Of a stretch of DNA of 64,000 nucleotides, positions 9,874 through 20,213 are shown piece by piece. The first letter of the stretch is position 1, and the number at the start of each line of letters is the position of its first letter. The stretch lies in assembly GCA_015956445.1 (NCBI GenBank), contig WIUZ02000008.1, forward strand, positions 186,001 through 250,000. The letters run 5' to 3'. A model generated the notes under the pieces. That model made no database searches, was not told the DNA's origin, and saw nothing but the letters and a program-made list of their open reading frames with translations. The position numbers and the translations under genes are program-made. Origin of the DNA: Thelephora terrestris (lineage: Eukaryota; Basidiomycota; Agaricomycetes; Thelephorales; Thelephoraceae).

Positions 9874-10365
9874 ACTTTACATCTACCCCCTCTCTCTCTA
9901 CATCTACCCCCTAAAGTATCTACCTCAATTCCCTTAGGACTGATTGGTTGAGTGATTTGAGCAATCACATACCATATTTTAGCCCTACCCTCTGTGAGAA
10001 GAAGTTCTAAGTCAGAAGAACTGAATAAGCTTAGTACACTTGAGACGTTGGAATCTTGGTATCTGTAGTACTAAAGTCTGAAACTTTAGGCAGATAACCC
10101 CACCTCAGAGAAGTGACTGACTGAGTGACAGCCAGATTTAGCAGTACCACAAGGACTTACGACATATTTTACGACATAGGTTTATTATCTGAAGATTATT
10201 GAAGACATATCAGTTAGACGTACTAGACGTCATCTGCAGCAAAGTTTAGGGTATCAGTTATACCCTCCCAGTTTTACGACATATCTTGTCACCTTTACAA
10301 CATATCTAGCACAGCCCCAGGTGTAAGTGTACACCTTCCCTTTTAGGTCTAGTCACACGACACAG
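9874..10365. other. Non-coding LTR- or leader-like sequence
   Basis: No gene seen. Contains repeated 'ttacgacatat' words (10157, 10168, 10274) and short direct repeats. Probably belongs to the retroelement whose promoter lies at 9538-9740. Confidence 0.3.
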
Positions 10366-10500
10366 CCTCAACACAGCCTTAGGCATAGCCCTAAGCACAG
10401 CATCAATACACAGCCTCAATACACAGCCTTAGGCACAGCCCTAAGCACAGCCCTAAGCACAGCATCAAAGCACAGCATCAAAGCACAGCCTTAGGAATTC
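10366..10500. repeat. Degenerate minisatellite with a CACAGCCTTAGG-type unit
   Basis: About ten imperfect copies of a 12-15 bp unit, alternating CACAGCCT(C/T)A, CACAGCCCTAAG and CACAGCATCAA(A/T)G. Flanked by non-coding sequence; function unknown. Confidence 0.75.
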
Positions 10501-10901
10501 AGCCTCAAACACACCCTTTGAGCACCCCCCCTCTTCTCCCCTCCCCTTTGGTCTACCCCAGTAGATCATCCCCTCCACTCTTGATCTCCCCTTAGATCAG
10601 GAACTCCATTCCCATCAAATCACCACCAAACCCCCACACACCAGATAAGCGTCTAATCAAGGAACAGGAACAACTGAGTGATATAGTACGTCTGATTCCC
10701 TTGGAATAATACTGAAGGACACACTCACAGAGTAGATCCCTCAGCGAACTCATCAGGTCCGAGAGCTGGAAAGAGGAACCCCGCTCACCCTGTGGAGTTG
10801 TTAGTCGCGTTCATAGACTACTCAACCAGCCTGCTTAGCTTCTATACACTTAGTCTCTAAGCGAACCAACTGGGTCTAGTTATCTTCTGTATAGAACATA
10901 A

Positions 10902-13900
10902 CACTACACCACACACGAGCACGACAGCGCGACGGAGGGACGAACCTGGGGAAGGTTCGCAAACCGCGCGAACGGACCCAAGCCCTATCGAATCCCAAGA
11001 GAGGAGAGCAAGATCGATAAGGCTGACTCGGGAAGGGAACGTGTTCGCGCGAACGCCGTCACGCCGCAACCTAGGTCAGGTACCTCGAGACCCGAGGGGA
11101 GTAACCATAAGAGAGCTAGGAGAGGCAAGAAGGTCAGCCGGGAAAAACGGGACCAACTGCGAGCAGAAGGGAAATGCTTCCAGTGTGAACAGCCGGGACA
11201 CTCACAACGAGATTGCCCGGAGCTGAACACGATGAAGCCGCCCACCATGAAGGTGAACAACGTGGAGATAGCGCGGTTGGAGCGCCTGGCTAAGTCAAAA
11301 GGGAAGGCAGACCTACAAGTTGGGAATGTGTCGCTAGAGGTCAACAGCGAACCGGAGGTGGAAGACGACGCTACACCTACGATGCGCTTGGTATACCAAA
11401 AGTGCGCGACGATCTGGGGGGACGACGAGAAGTGGTTGAACCCAGAGACGAGGCACGAAAGCAACTATGGGATATACCAGTATGAGACGAAGGCTGGAGA
11501 CGTTGTGGAAATCGTAATCCAGGACCTACCGGGAATCGGGACCCTGGAAATCGACACGTCCCGATTCAATGACCCGGAGTTCACTCTCACGGATGTGATA
11601 GGGCCTAATACGAACACTGAGTGGTCATGTGTTCGGGAGGGCGGGTTCCGGGATCACAAAAACTATTCGTCGCTAGAATTCTCGGCGCTACAATGGCTGA
11701 GAAGACTAGTAAAGGACCAACTAACCGACGAAAAGAGCAAGGACAAGATGATTGTACGGCCGGCGTTTGGGGGATACAGTCTGAACATAAAGGGAACAGA
11801 CGTTTTCTACACGATAACCCACGCCGAGATCCTGGGAGACTCGCTGAACATCGGACGCATCCTGGACGTCATGCGCTCTGTAAGAGAGGTAGACGCGAGG
11901 GGACGCTCACCAATCTTTTGGGATACAACCTTGAATAAGAGGCAACGTACCATGCTAAGGCGAGAAATCATCCCGCTGCGAAACAGGATGCGAGAGCGTG
12001 GAGAAGTCCCACTACAGGCCACGAGGCTAATGGCGGGATCGGTCAGACAACGGAAGATGGTAATGGAGGGCGCGAAACAGCTGGAGAAGACCTCCATGCG
12101 GGTCAAAGACCAAACGCGAAAGGTCCCAGAACCCATTGTGGTTTTAGCCTCGATAAACGGCAACGAAGTTCGAGCGTTGATAGACACGGGGTCTATGGCT
12201 GATTTTGTCTCCACCACCGTGGTAGAACAGTTGAAACTGAAGAAGGAAATATATACCAAACCTTTATCGGTTCAACTGGCCGTCCATGGCTCGAGGTCGA
12301 AGATAAACTGCGGGACAAGGGTTAACTTCAAATATCAATCGATTGATTGTGAGCGACGGTTCGACATCGCGAACCTGGACAACTATGATGTCATCCTGGG
12401 GACGCCGTTCTTATATCAGCACAAGGTTGCGATAGGGTTAAACCCTCCCTGTGTTGTTGTCGGATCGAGCAAGCCCACCGATATGAACGGACCAGATGTG
12501 ATCACAATAAGTTCGGCAGTGGCGGATATACTCGATGACGGTATCGAAGGATTGAGGAGGAAGCTGAGAGCAGAGGCTGACGACTTATGTCCCGACACGA
12601 CGAGGACCGCACTGCCACCGTTGAGAGCCGTTAACCACACGATCCCGCTCATCGAGCCCAACAAGGTGTATCGGTTCAGGCCGTCTAAATGTCCAGAAGC
12701 GTTTTGGGACCAGTGGAGAGCCAAGAAAAACGCTTACTTGGAAACAGGACGTTGGCGAACCGCGACGGGTCACAACGCCATCCCGCTGCTGATGATACCG
12801 AAGGTTTCTTCAAACAACGAGAAACCAGGACTCAGAACGGTGTTCGACAAAAGGGAGCAGAATGCTAACACGTACAAGTTGGCTTCGCCATTGCCGGACA
12901 TTGAAGAGATCCTGCGGGAGGTATCTAAGCATCAGTTTCGAAGCCTGATAGATGGGAAGGATGCGTACGAACAAATTCGAGTCATCCCGGAGCACGTTCA
13001 ACGGACCCTTTTCACCACTCCCGATGGAACGATGGAGAGCCTGGTAATGCAACAAGGGGATTGCAACGCTGGCGCAACATACCAAACTCTCATGAACCAC
13101 ATCTTTGCTCCCTACATAGGTGTCTTTATGTTCGTCTATCTAGACGACATAATAATATTCTCAGATTCTGTCGGGGAACACGTGAGTCATATTCGGACCA
13201 TCTTCGAAGTCTTAAGACGAGAGAAACTCTACCTGGGACCCAATAAGATGCAGTTTTTCGCGGAGGAACTGAAGATACTGGGCCACATCATCGATGCGAA
13301 AGGGATCCGAATGGACCCACACAAAGTTGATAAGGTCATGAACTGGAAGACGCCAACCAATAAGGACCTACTGCGAAGTTTTATTGGGGCGGTAGGATTC
13401 CTCGCGCCAGACTGCAAAGGGATTAGGATACCGATGGGCCAGTTATCGTCGCTGACAGCCGAGCTCAGACCCTGGCGTTGGGACGCGACTGCGCAGAGGT
13501 CGTTCGATGAGGTGAAGAAAATAGTCGACGCTCATCGGGACAACCGTCGCAAGGCACTGGACTACTCTGAGGGAGCAGAACCTATCTTCGTTACCACTGA
13601 TGGGTGCCTCACGGGGGGCGGAGGGTTCGTTAGTCAAGGGAGTGACCCGAAAAAGGCAAACGTTGTGGCATTCTGGTCCGGGAAGTGGAATAGTGCACAA
13701 CAAAACTATCCCGTTCACGAACAGGAGTTGTTGGCCCTCGTAGAAACCCTAAAACGGTTCAGAGGAGTACTACATGGCACGAAGTTCACAGTCAGGACTG
13801 ACCACAGGGCCCTCATACACTTCATGAAGCAGAGGAATTTGTCGGCGAGACAACACAGATGGTTGGACACCTTGAGCGAGTTCGACTTCGAAATTGAATA

Positions 13901-16805
13901 TATCCCCGGCGAGACGAACGGATTCGCGGACGCCCTGTCGAGAATATATAGCGACGAAGCACCAGGAGTGGTGAGAGCTTCGAGCGAGCACGTTGAGGAC
14001 AAGGACGAGTTAAAGACGTACCAGTCTATCAAGGTCTCGCCAGTATATGTCGAGGTTTACCTGCTATCTCTTGTGAACGCAGACCTGAGGAGATCGTCGC
14101 GATTGGCCAATAAGCCAGCTCCCCGATACAAGGAGACCGAAGATAGACCCCAAAGGAAGAATCAACAGCCTCCCGGGAGACCTTCGTCGGTGAACGAAAG
14201 GGAAGGGAACGGCGTCGAGAAGGGGGATCACGCCCTCGAAGACCCGGAACCAACGGAAATCCAGCCTCGACCGACGATCCAGAAGTCGGGAAACCACCTC
14301 TTGGACGTCTCCAGCAGCCTCGGGATAGGATTTCCGGGATGTATACGAGGGCAGTATGAGAACGACTCATTCTTCGCGCCGATGATAAGGAATCCGAGCG
14401 AATTCACTAACTTCGAAATGGAAGACGGACTAATCTACTTTGTATCGGAGGGCGTCAAGGCCGTGGCCATCCCGGATGTAAAAGTCGAAGGACAGAATGT
14501 CAGGGAACTGCTAATCCAGCAGGGACATTCTATACTGGCTCACCTGAGTGCCGAGAAAACGGCAACATACCTTCGAGATCAGGTATGGTGGAAAACAATG
14601 ATTAAGGATGTTGAGAATTACTGCCGAGCATGTCACACCTGCGCAATCAGCAAACCCTTGAACGGAAAGCCCCACGGAAAGCTGAAGACAATGCCAGTTC
14701 CGACGTACCCATGGCAGTATATAGGCATCGATTTTGTAGGCCCGCTCCCTGAGTCGTCTAACCGATCGGGAGATTTCGACATGATATGTGTCATAATCGA
14801 CCTGTTGACGTCGATGGTGCACTTGGTGCCCTCGAGACAAACCTACCGGGCGTCAGACATCGCCGAACTGATATTTGATTCTGTCTACAAGCTACACGGA
14901 TTACCGGAGAGGATCATTAGCGACCGGGACTCGCTGTTCACTTCCAAGTTCTGGAGGCGATTGCACCGGTTGCTCAACACTCAGTTGCGCATGTCGTCAG
15001 CCTTTCACCCTCAGACGGATGGTGCTACAGAACGCGCGAACCGTACCATCGTCCAAATGATTAGGCAGTGTGTTAGCCCCAACCAGAAGGATTGGGTGAT
15101 CAAGTTACCTGCGGTGGAATTCGCAATTAATTCCGCGCGGTCTAGCACAACAGGGTTTTCACCCTTTCAGCTTAACTACGGACGGAACCCGAGTTCCCTG
15201 ATCTGGAGGGTTGAGGAAGAATTCCCAGGCGTTCGGAACTTCGCTGAACGAATGAAAATGGCGGTGATGAGCGCGCACGACGCTATCATTGCCTCCCAAA
15301 TCGAGAATACAGTACAGGCGAACAAGAAAAGATCTACTGCGAAGTACAAGGAGGGAGATCTGGTATACCTGTCCACCAAGAACATCTCGTTGCCTAAGGG
15401 ATTGGCCCGGAAGCTGGCCCCTAAGTACCTTGGTTTATTCGCGATCGTTAAGGTGCTAAAAGAGGGAGCAACTTACCAACTGGACTTAAGTGAGGAATTG
15501 CTTAAGAGGGGAATACACCCGGCGTTTCACGCATCGCTGCTGAAACCACACGTACCTGAGGACGACCGACGTTTTCCCGGGAGACTCCCGTCGCAAGTAC
15601 CGGGGTTCGGGAAACGCCCAGACGAATGGGTCGTGGAAGCTATAGTCGATCATCAGGGAAAGGGAATCAGTAGTGATTTTCAAATCGCGTGGAAAGCGGG
15701 AGATAAAACGTGGGCACCTTATCGGGAGGTAGCTCACTTGATGGCTCTGGAGCGTTATTGCGAGCTCATGGGTGTTGACGACCCGTGTGACTTACCGGCT
15801 AAACGGAGCGGTGAAGAAAAAAAGGCACAGGAGATGATAAATTGCTCCGTGAGGGTGGCGAACGAACGGTATAAAGAGGGAGTCGACTTGGGAGAGATAG
15901 TCGGCACCCCCATCATGCCTCGCGAACTCTCTCACAGTGAATTCGTCGCTTGCGCCTCCTACGCCCAGCGTCTCCGTGACAGTAACCGAGGGCTGCGATC
16001 CCCACCTAGTGGTCCACCGCCTCCTGGCTACGACGACTACATCATGATCGTATCGACCCAGGGTCATCCCGCCAATGTTCACGAGAGGTCTCCACCCCAC
16101 GTGTATGGTCACCACGCTCCCGCCGACCTATCCAAAACGATCAGCATGCCTCCCGAGGCTTTCAACCACCTGATCGACTCACAGGTCCGAACGATGGAGT
16201 TGGCGACGGGCTTTCGTCCTAGGTACGACCGCCCTAAGCCTTACGTCCCAATCCGTCGCGACTATTCCAGAGATCGAGGACGCGGGGCCAACAGAGGTCG
16301 CGGAGGAAGCAACAGGGGTACGAGAGGACGCCCAATTCCCGGAGGACTTGGGAACAATCGCAGGAACCGTCCATCGACCCGTGCAGGGGAGGACTCGGCG
16401 GCCCGGAACTCAAGAGCGCCAAACCACTCGGCTCAGAGCACGACGTCATCTTCTGACGGATCTGACTCGACCCCGACATCATCTATTCGGGATGGAGGAT
16501 CTCCCGCCACCGGCTTTGCCGAAGGATCCCACACCATTTCCAACCGAGCTGGGGGACCGCAATTCCGCACCGCGAACAGTGAAAGCGGCGAGGAGTCCAT
16601 TCCCGAGAGCGTCGAGACAATCGGCTCGGTTGCTGCATTCCTGAGGGACAGGCCCGACATACCAGCTGACGAGGTAGAGTCCGCTTTGTGCGCGGGAGTC
16701 GATGCGTTGCAGGGAGGAATGAACAGGGTCTCGGTCGAAGAAGACGACGACATGAAGGACGCGGAGGGAGAGCCCGCCAGCGAGACCGAAGAAGAAAAGA
16801 ACTAG
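10902..16805 (+). CDS. Gypsy element 2: gag tail / protease / RT / RNase H / integrase / chromodomain-like polyprotein
   Basis: The frame is open from 10902; the ATG at 11232 lies after the zinc knuckle (CFQCEQPGHSQRDC) and is not the natural start. The protease has ALIDTGSMADF (about 12172-12204). RT has the YLDDII box near 13138. RNase H has TTDG, HEQELLAL and TDHRAL. Integrase has the HHCC head (HSILAHL ... CRACHTC) and core motifs IGIDFVGPLP, ISDRDSLFTS and HPQTDGATERANR. A chromodomain-like segment (DEWVVEAIVDHQ ... WKAGDKTWAPY) follows. Unusually, about 340 more residues come after it, Pro-rich then RG-rich (RGRGANRGRGG) and acidic, which could bind nucleic acid. Confidence 0.85.
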   Translation, partial: HYTTHEHDSATEGRTWGRFANRANGPKPYRIPREESKIDKADSGRERVRANAVTPQPRSGTSRPEGSNHKRARRGKKVSREKRDQLRAEGKCFQCEQPGHSQRDCPELNTMKPPTMKVNNVEIARLERLAKSKGKADLQVGNVSLEVNSEPEVEDDATPTMRLVYQKCATIWGDDEKWLNPETRHESNYGIYQYETKAGDVVEIVIQDLPGIGTLEIDTSRFNDPEFTLTDVIGPNTNTEWSCVREGGFRDHKNYSSLEFSALQWLRRLVKDQLTDEKSKDKMIVRPAFGGYSLNIKGTDVFYTITHAEILGDSLNIGRILDVMRSVREVDARGRSPIFWDTTLNKRQRTMLRREIIPLRNRMRERGEVPLQATRLMAGSVRQRKMVMEGAKQLEKTSMRVKDQTRKVPEPIVVLASINGNEVRALIDTGSMADFVSTTVVEQLKLKKEIYTKPLSVQLAVHGSRSKINCGTRVNFKYQSIDCERRFDIANLDNYDVILGTPFLYQHKVAIGLNPPCVVVGSSKPTDMNGPDVITISSAVADILDDGIEGLRRKLRAEADDLCPDTTRTALPPLRAVNHTIPLIEPNKVYRFRPSKCPEAFWDQWRAKKNAYLETGRWRTATGHNAIPLLMIPKVSSNNEKPGLRTVFDKREQNANTYKLASPLPDIEEILREVSKHQFRSLIDGKDAYEQIRVIPEHVQRTLFTTPDGTMESLVMQQGDCNAGATYQTLMNHIFAPYIGVFMFVYLDDIIIFSDSVGEHVSHIRTIFEVLRREKLYLGPNKMQFFAEELKILGHIIDAKGIRMDPHKVDKVMNWKTPTNKDLLRSFIGAVGFLAPDCKGIRIPMGQLSSLTAELRPWRWDATAQRSFDEVKKIVDAHRDNRRKALDYSEGAEPIFVTTDGCLTGGGGFVSQGSDPKKANVVAFWSGKWNSAQQNYPVHEQELLALVETLKRFRGVLHGTKFTVRTDHRALIHFMKQRNLSARQHRWLDTLSEFDFEIEYIPGETNGFADALSRIYSDEAPGVVRASSEHVEDKDELKTYQSIKVSPVYVEVYLLSLVNADLRRSSRLANKPAPRYKETEDRPQRKNQQPPGRPSSVNEREGNGVEKGDHALEDPEPTEIQPRPTIQKSGNHLLDVSSSLGIGFPGCIRGQYENDSFFAPMIRNPSEFTNFEMEDGLIYFVSEGVKAVAIPDVKVEGQNVRELLIQQGHSILAHLSAEKTATYLRDQVWWKTMIKDVENYCRACHTCAISKPLNGKPHGKLKTMPVPTYPWQYIGIDFVGPLPESSNRSGDFDMICVIIDLLTSMVHLVPSRQTYRASDIAELIFDSVYKLHGLPERIISDRDSLFTSKFWRRLHRLLNTQLRMSSAFHPQTDGATERANRTIVQMIRQCVSPNQKDWVIKLPAVEFAINSARSSTTGFSPFQLNYGRNPSSLIWRVEEEFPGVRNFAERMKMAVMSAHDAIIASQIENTVQANKKRSTAKYKEGDLVYLSTKNISLPKGLARKLAPKYLGLFAIVKVLKEGATYQLDLSEELLKRGIHPAFHASLLKPHVPEDDRRFPGRLPSQVPGFGKRPDEWVVEAIVDHQGKGISSDFQIAWKAGDKTWAPYREVAHLMALERYCELMGVDDPCDLPAKRSGEEKKAQEMINCSVRVANERYKEGVDLGEIVGTPIMPRELSHSEFVACASYAQRLRDSNRGLRSPPSGPPPPGYDDYIMIVSTQGHPANVHERSPPHVYGHHAPADLSKTISMPPEAFNHLIDSQVRTMELATGFRPRYDRPKPYVPIRRDYSRDRGRGANRGRGGSNRGTRGRPIPGGLGNNRRNRPSTRAGEDSAARNSRAPNHSAQSTTSSSDGSDSTPTSSIRDGGSPATGFAEGSHTISNRAGGPQFRTANSESGEESIPESVETIGSVAAFLRDRPDIPADEVESALCAGVDALQGGMNRVSVEEDDDMKDAEGEPASETEEEKN

Positions 16806-16856
16806 GGGAGGGTATCGGACTGATTTTCACAAAATTTTTCTCTAACTACCCTACGG

Positions 16857-17226
16857 TGTTGGTCAGTAGCGCCGGACACTACTGGGAGGGCGTGTGTAAG
16901 CGTAGCGCCACCCCGAAGGCGGCTAATCGGCCCGTAGATAGTTACGACTCAAAAACCCTTTTCCCCTCTAAGTTATATTTCAAATCCGTAGTGTACCCGG
17001 ATCCCACTATTACATAATCTACCCTACAGTATATAAGGAGTCTAGGTAGAATGGGAAACGAGGACGCTTTCGAACGGTTCTACTCTGTGTGTTTACCTCG
17101 CTCGACTCAACTCACGTGATCTGGGAAGTCCAGCATCACTCCCGAGTTTCGCTCGAGGCCGAGAGTTCACAGCCTTGGTCTGAGGCCTCGCGGTTCCTGT
17201 AACCTTGACTCCAGGGTCACCCCACA
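16857..17226 (+). repeat. Probable LTR of Gypsy element 2
   Basis: Begins TGTTGGTCAG, contains GACACTACTGGGAGGGCG, which I have seen as typical of basidiomycete Gypsy LTRs, has a TATA-like CAGTATATAAGG at about 17028, and ends CACCCCACA. The sequence just behind it (GAATTAGTGGCATTGG) looks like the primer-binding leader that normally follows a 5' LTR. That fits either a second element starting here or wrong boundaries. No matching LTR was found on the left of element 2. Confidence 0.4.
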
Positions 17227-18372
17227 GAATTAGTGGCATTGGCGATGAGGACATAACTGAGCAAATGTTTGTCAGGCCTGGCCGCACCTGGCGATCACTG
17301 GCACCCGCCTGGGAGTAAATGACGTCCAGTTCTCTTTCCGGTTGGAGGATCCGAAGCGGCTGGTATACCCCAGTTGGTGACCACCAATAACGAATTCTGC
17401 CACGTATTGACACCTCGTTCTCACGCACTTGTCGACTATGTGGGGGGTGCTGTGGTGTAGGTCAGCGTGCCCTAACAAGGCTACTTTCCGATCACACCTC
17501 CAACCCGCGATCTCACCGCAGAAAAACCCCATTATGGCAACACAATAACCAGTTCCACCTACGCCTGCGTGTAATGTGACGACACAGCGGCCTGTTGGCG
17601 CAGGGATAATTTTCTCACACTGGTGACCCTACCCTTTCCATCCCTCACGCGCTTGGCACCTTCCCCTTTGAGCCCCTTTCACTGCTGCCATGCCAAAGCA
17701 TATAATGAAGAAATACCGTGGAGTGTCACGGTCAGTGTACACCTCGCAGCCGTCAGGGTCGAGATTCATCAGCAACGGACCACCGGTGAAACACAACATG
17801 ACCGCTATGGCGGCTGAGCGAGAATGGTGTGAAAGGAGGCGCCTTGAACAGGTCTCAGGTGTGTTCGGTGCAACACCATAGCGGATCCTGTGCTAATCGG
17901 TGGTAGGACTCATGTCAAATGCGAAGAATGCAGTGGCAGATCCCGCGGGGGGCAGTGTGCCAACCGATGACACTGGCCCAGACGATATGCCCGATGCAAA
18001 AGACGCGGAACTTTTGCAAGAGCAGATGAAAGGAGATGAGGCTTCTGTTGAGGAACTTGGAGAAAAGTTGCCCCCATTGTATGTGCCGTTGTATGCGTGC
18101 GTCACGTCACTGAGTTTCTGCCATAGCTCTGAATTCCGGCGTGCGCGTGAGGAGCGGATGCTTCTCGCAAAAGTTGATGGCCATAATTTAGTGGCAGGCG
18201 GCGACTGCGGTAAGGGAGGTGATTAGCGTCGACTTCGATCGATTTCTAGTTCGCGAATTACGTTGATTAATAAGTGAGGATTCATAGAGTATCTATGGAA
18301 GAGGCCCGCTGTATGGTTTGAAGAGATTGAGGCATATTGTACTGTGAACCCTTGGTGACCTCGATCATATTA
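17227..18372. other. Region with short unassigned ORFs
   Basis: Two + strand frames deserve a note. 17690-17881 (63 codons) is basic. 17900-18226 (108 codons) has an acidic middle (TDDTGPDDMPDAKDAELLQEQMKGDEASVEELGEK) that looks like coding sequence. They could be exons of one small host gene, with a splice between CTTGAACAG (about 17850) and the NAVADPAGG stretch. I recognise no family. Confidence 0.3.
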
Positions 18373-19141
18373 TTATGATGATCTCGTGGAAGGTTCCGGG
18401 GAACGCCCTGGACTCTTATCCCGGCTTCTAAACTCCTTCTCGACGAAAATGAAGGAGACGAGTATGTGGTCAAGGATAAAAGCACCCTCTGGAGAAACCT
18501 CCAGAACAGAGTCCTTGACATCCGGTGGCAGAAGCTGGCAAGTCCTATGGAATTGAGCGACAAAAGTCTGTTCTTGATCCGATTTGACAAGCTGAGAGAA
18601 AAGCAAGGGGATCAGTCCGGTGCACGGTGCGATTGGGAGCCGTTTGCGCTCACTTTGGGAGAGCCGTCGCTGCGGTCGCGTCGGATCCACCGATATTCGG
18701 CTCCTTGTGCATGTATGATGTAATGCCTGTTGGCGCCAAAACCACCGTCAGCCACGGTCACGAAAAGCGACCTGGGGAACGACGCACTCCTCTGAGCCTG
18801 AGCCCGTCTTGTGGATGAACCTTTCCTTCGCCATCGTCCGCCCTTGGAAAGTTACTTCATCGGGGACGATCAGATTCCAATGGATCCTCGCGATCTCCTC
18901 ATTTGTATGGGGGATGTTCTCTTCGCCTCGATCTGGTCGGAAAAAAAAAGACATCGTTCATCATCATTACTTCGGGAAAAAAAAGAGGGCTCGACGTACT
19001 GAGGTCAAGCTTGCGCACGATAGTGGTCTTCTGAACTGTGTTGCTCTCCGTTTCAATCTCATAGAGTGGATGGCCGGTAGATTCGATTACGACCGCCGTC
19101 TCCAGAGGCGAGCAATGGGTGAACAGTAGCTTTGAGGACAT
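18373..19141 (-). CDS. DUF6593 domain protein, four exons, intact
   Basis: Predicted exons on the minus strand: 19141-19000, 18932-18788, 18726-18654 and 18591-18373, giving 192 residues; introns of 67, 61 and 62 bp with GTACGT, GTGCGT and GTGAGC donors. The product fits DUF6593, a family of about 170-200 residues expanded in basidiomycetes and of unknown function: SKLLFTHCSPLETAV at the start, LYEIETE, TTIVRKLDL, ARIHWNLI, AEYRWIRR, and the C-terminal core LEVSPEGAFILDHILVSFIFVEK. No signal peptide or membrane segment. A decayed relative on the same strand is split by the transposon at 24.4-34.3 kb; this copy is whole. Confidence 0.8.
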
Positions 19142-20213
19142 TGAGAAGGAGGGGAAGGTCGTTGGGGTTGGTGTTTGCTTCCGTGGCGATATATATATGA
19201 CCCATCAAACTGAACCACTGGCCTTACTTGAAACAGATGAGACAAAATCCAAGCATAACACACGCTAGAGGCGGTGTGAATCACAGCGTTGGGGTGGCCT
19301 TCTCGGGTTTTCGGTTACATGACTGCCCGAGAAGCAAGTACGAACGGCAGACCTAGAGAAAATCCCTCCTTGCGTTTCAAATTTCATGCTGTGGAGTGCG
19401 CGAGGACAGGAAGCGATGATGAACAATTGTTTCGCCACCGTGAAGGAGCAATCTGCAAGAGCAGCGCTTGCAAAGCTCCACCATACGGTGCGTCCGCCCT
19501 CGGCTGACTAAGCTGTCCGACTTCTGTAAAAGCACCTGCCAGGTTACTTGCCCTCGAGAAACAGCCCCAGACCACTGAATAAAAGCGCTCTGACCGCATT
19601 GAAGCGACCGCTGGGGCGCCGAGGCGAAGCCCTTGTCGAGTCATCCGAGGATTGAGGGGCCCCATTCGCCACCGTGCGTGTACAGCCACGGCGTGCACGC
19701 AGCCCTAGTTGGGGTGGTCGGCCGAAGCACAGGAACGTTGAAACATTTGACCCTCAGGCCTCAATCTGAACAGCGACTCGCCACCCGTGCTCATGCACAT
19801 GGGCGAGCCTGATTCAAGTCTCTGAACTGGGTTCCCGGAGTTTTCCGGCCGATTGGGTTCCACCTTGACCCTCCCCATGTTCGCTAGTGCCAGCCTGGTT
19901 TCCAGCTTTCCCGTTGGTTGGACGGGCCAATTGCACGGTGGAATTCTACGTTCCACGATTTAAAAAAAGCCTTTGACAATGGGCCTCACCATCATGCGTC
20001 TATTCTTTCGCGTTCTGAACCGTGTACCCTCTCGTACACTCTCCAGCACGGCAGCTCGCCATAACATGGTCAACTCGACTCCACGGTTCGCTTAGAGCTG
20101 ACGAAGAACCTCCTGTGGGCTTTGTTGGCCATGGACTATTCTACTGCATAAAGTTCGCCAGCCCCCGCGATGCTTCCCCCACCTCTTCTCTCAAGCTCGA
20201 CCCTTATCCCGAA
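19142..20213. other. Intergenic region, no gene recognised
   Basis: Only short ORFs on both strands. A + strand frame at about 19982-20090 reads like a mitochondrial presequence (MRLFFRVLNRVPSRTL) but stops soon after and could not be linked to the next gene. Confidence 0.3.

Larger units (their letters stand above)
10902..17226 (+). mobile_element. Ty3/Gypsy chromovirus-type LTR retroelement 2, apparently lacking its 5' end
   Basis: Fossil Ty3/Gypsy element. Parts in order: the gag tail with a CCHC zinc knuckle (11175-11215), aspartic protease, RT, RNase H, integrase, a chromodomain-like segment and a long C-terminal extension, then a probable LTR at 16857-17226. The capsid part of gag and a matching 5' LTR were not found to the left, so the copy seems truncated or replaced there. 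The coding region is one continuous frame of nearly 2,000 codons, which points to a young copy apart from the missing left end. Confidence 0.8.

Noticed and set aside
10366-10500. Repeat array considered as a CRISPR
   Set aside because: Units are short, degenerate and directly adjacent without unique spacers; a eukaryotic minisatellite fits.
11232-11234. ATG 11232 as the start of the Gypsy element 2 polyprotein
   Set aside because: The frame is open upstream to 10902 and a CCHC zinc knuckle lies before this ATG.
17580-17640. tRNA-like text (GTTGGCGCAG) that might mark a tRNA gene or a tRNA-derived SINE
   Set aside because: An A-box-like word is present, but no convincing B box, anticodon arm or acceptor pairing.
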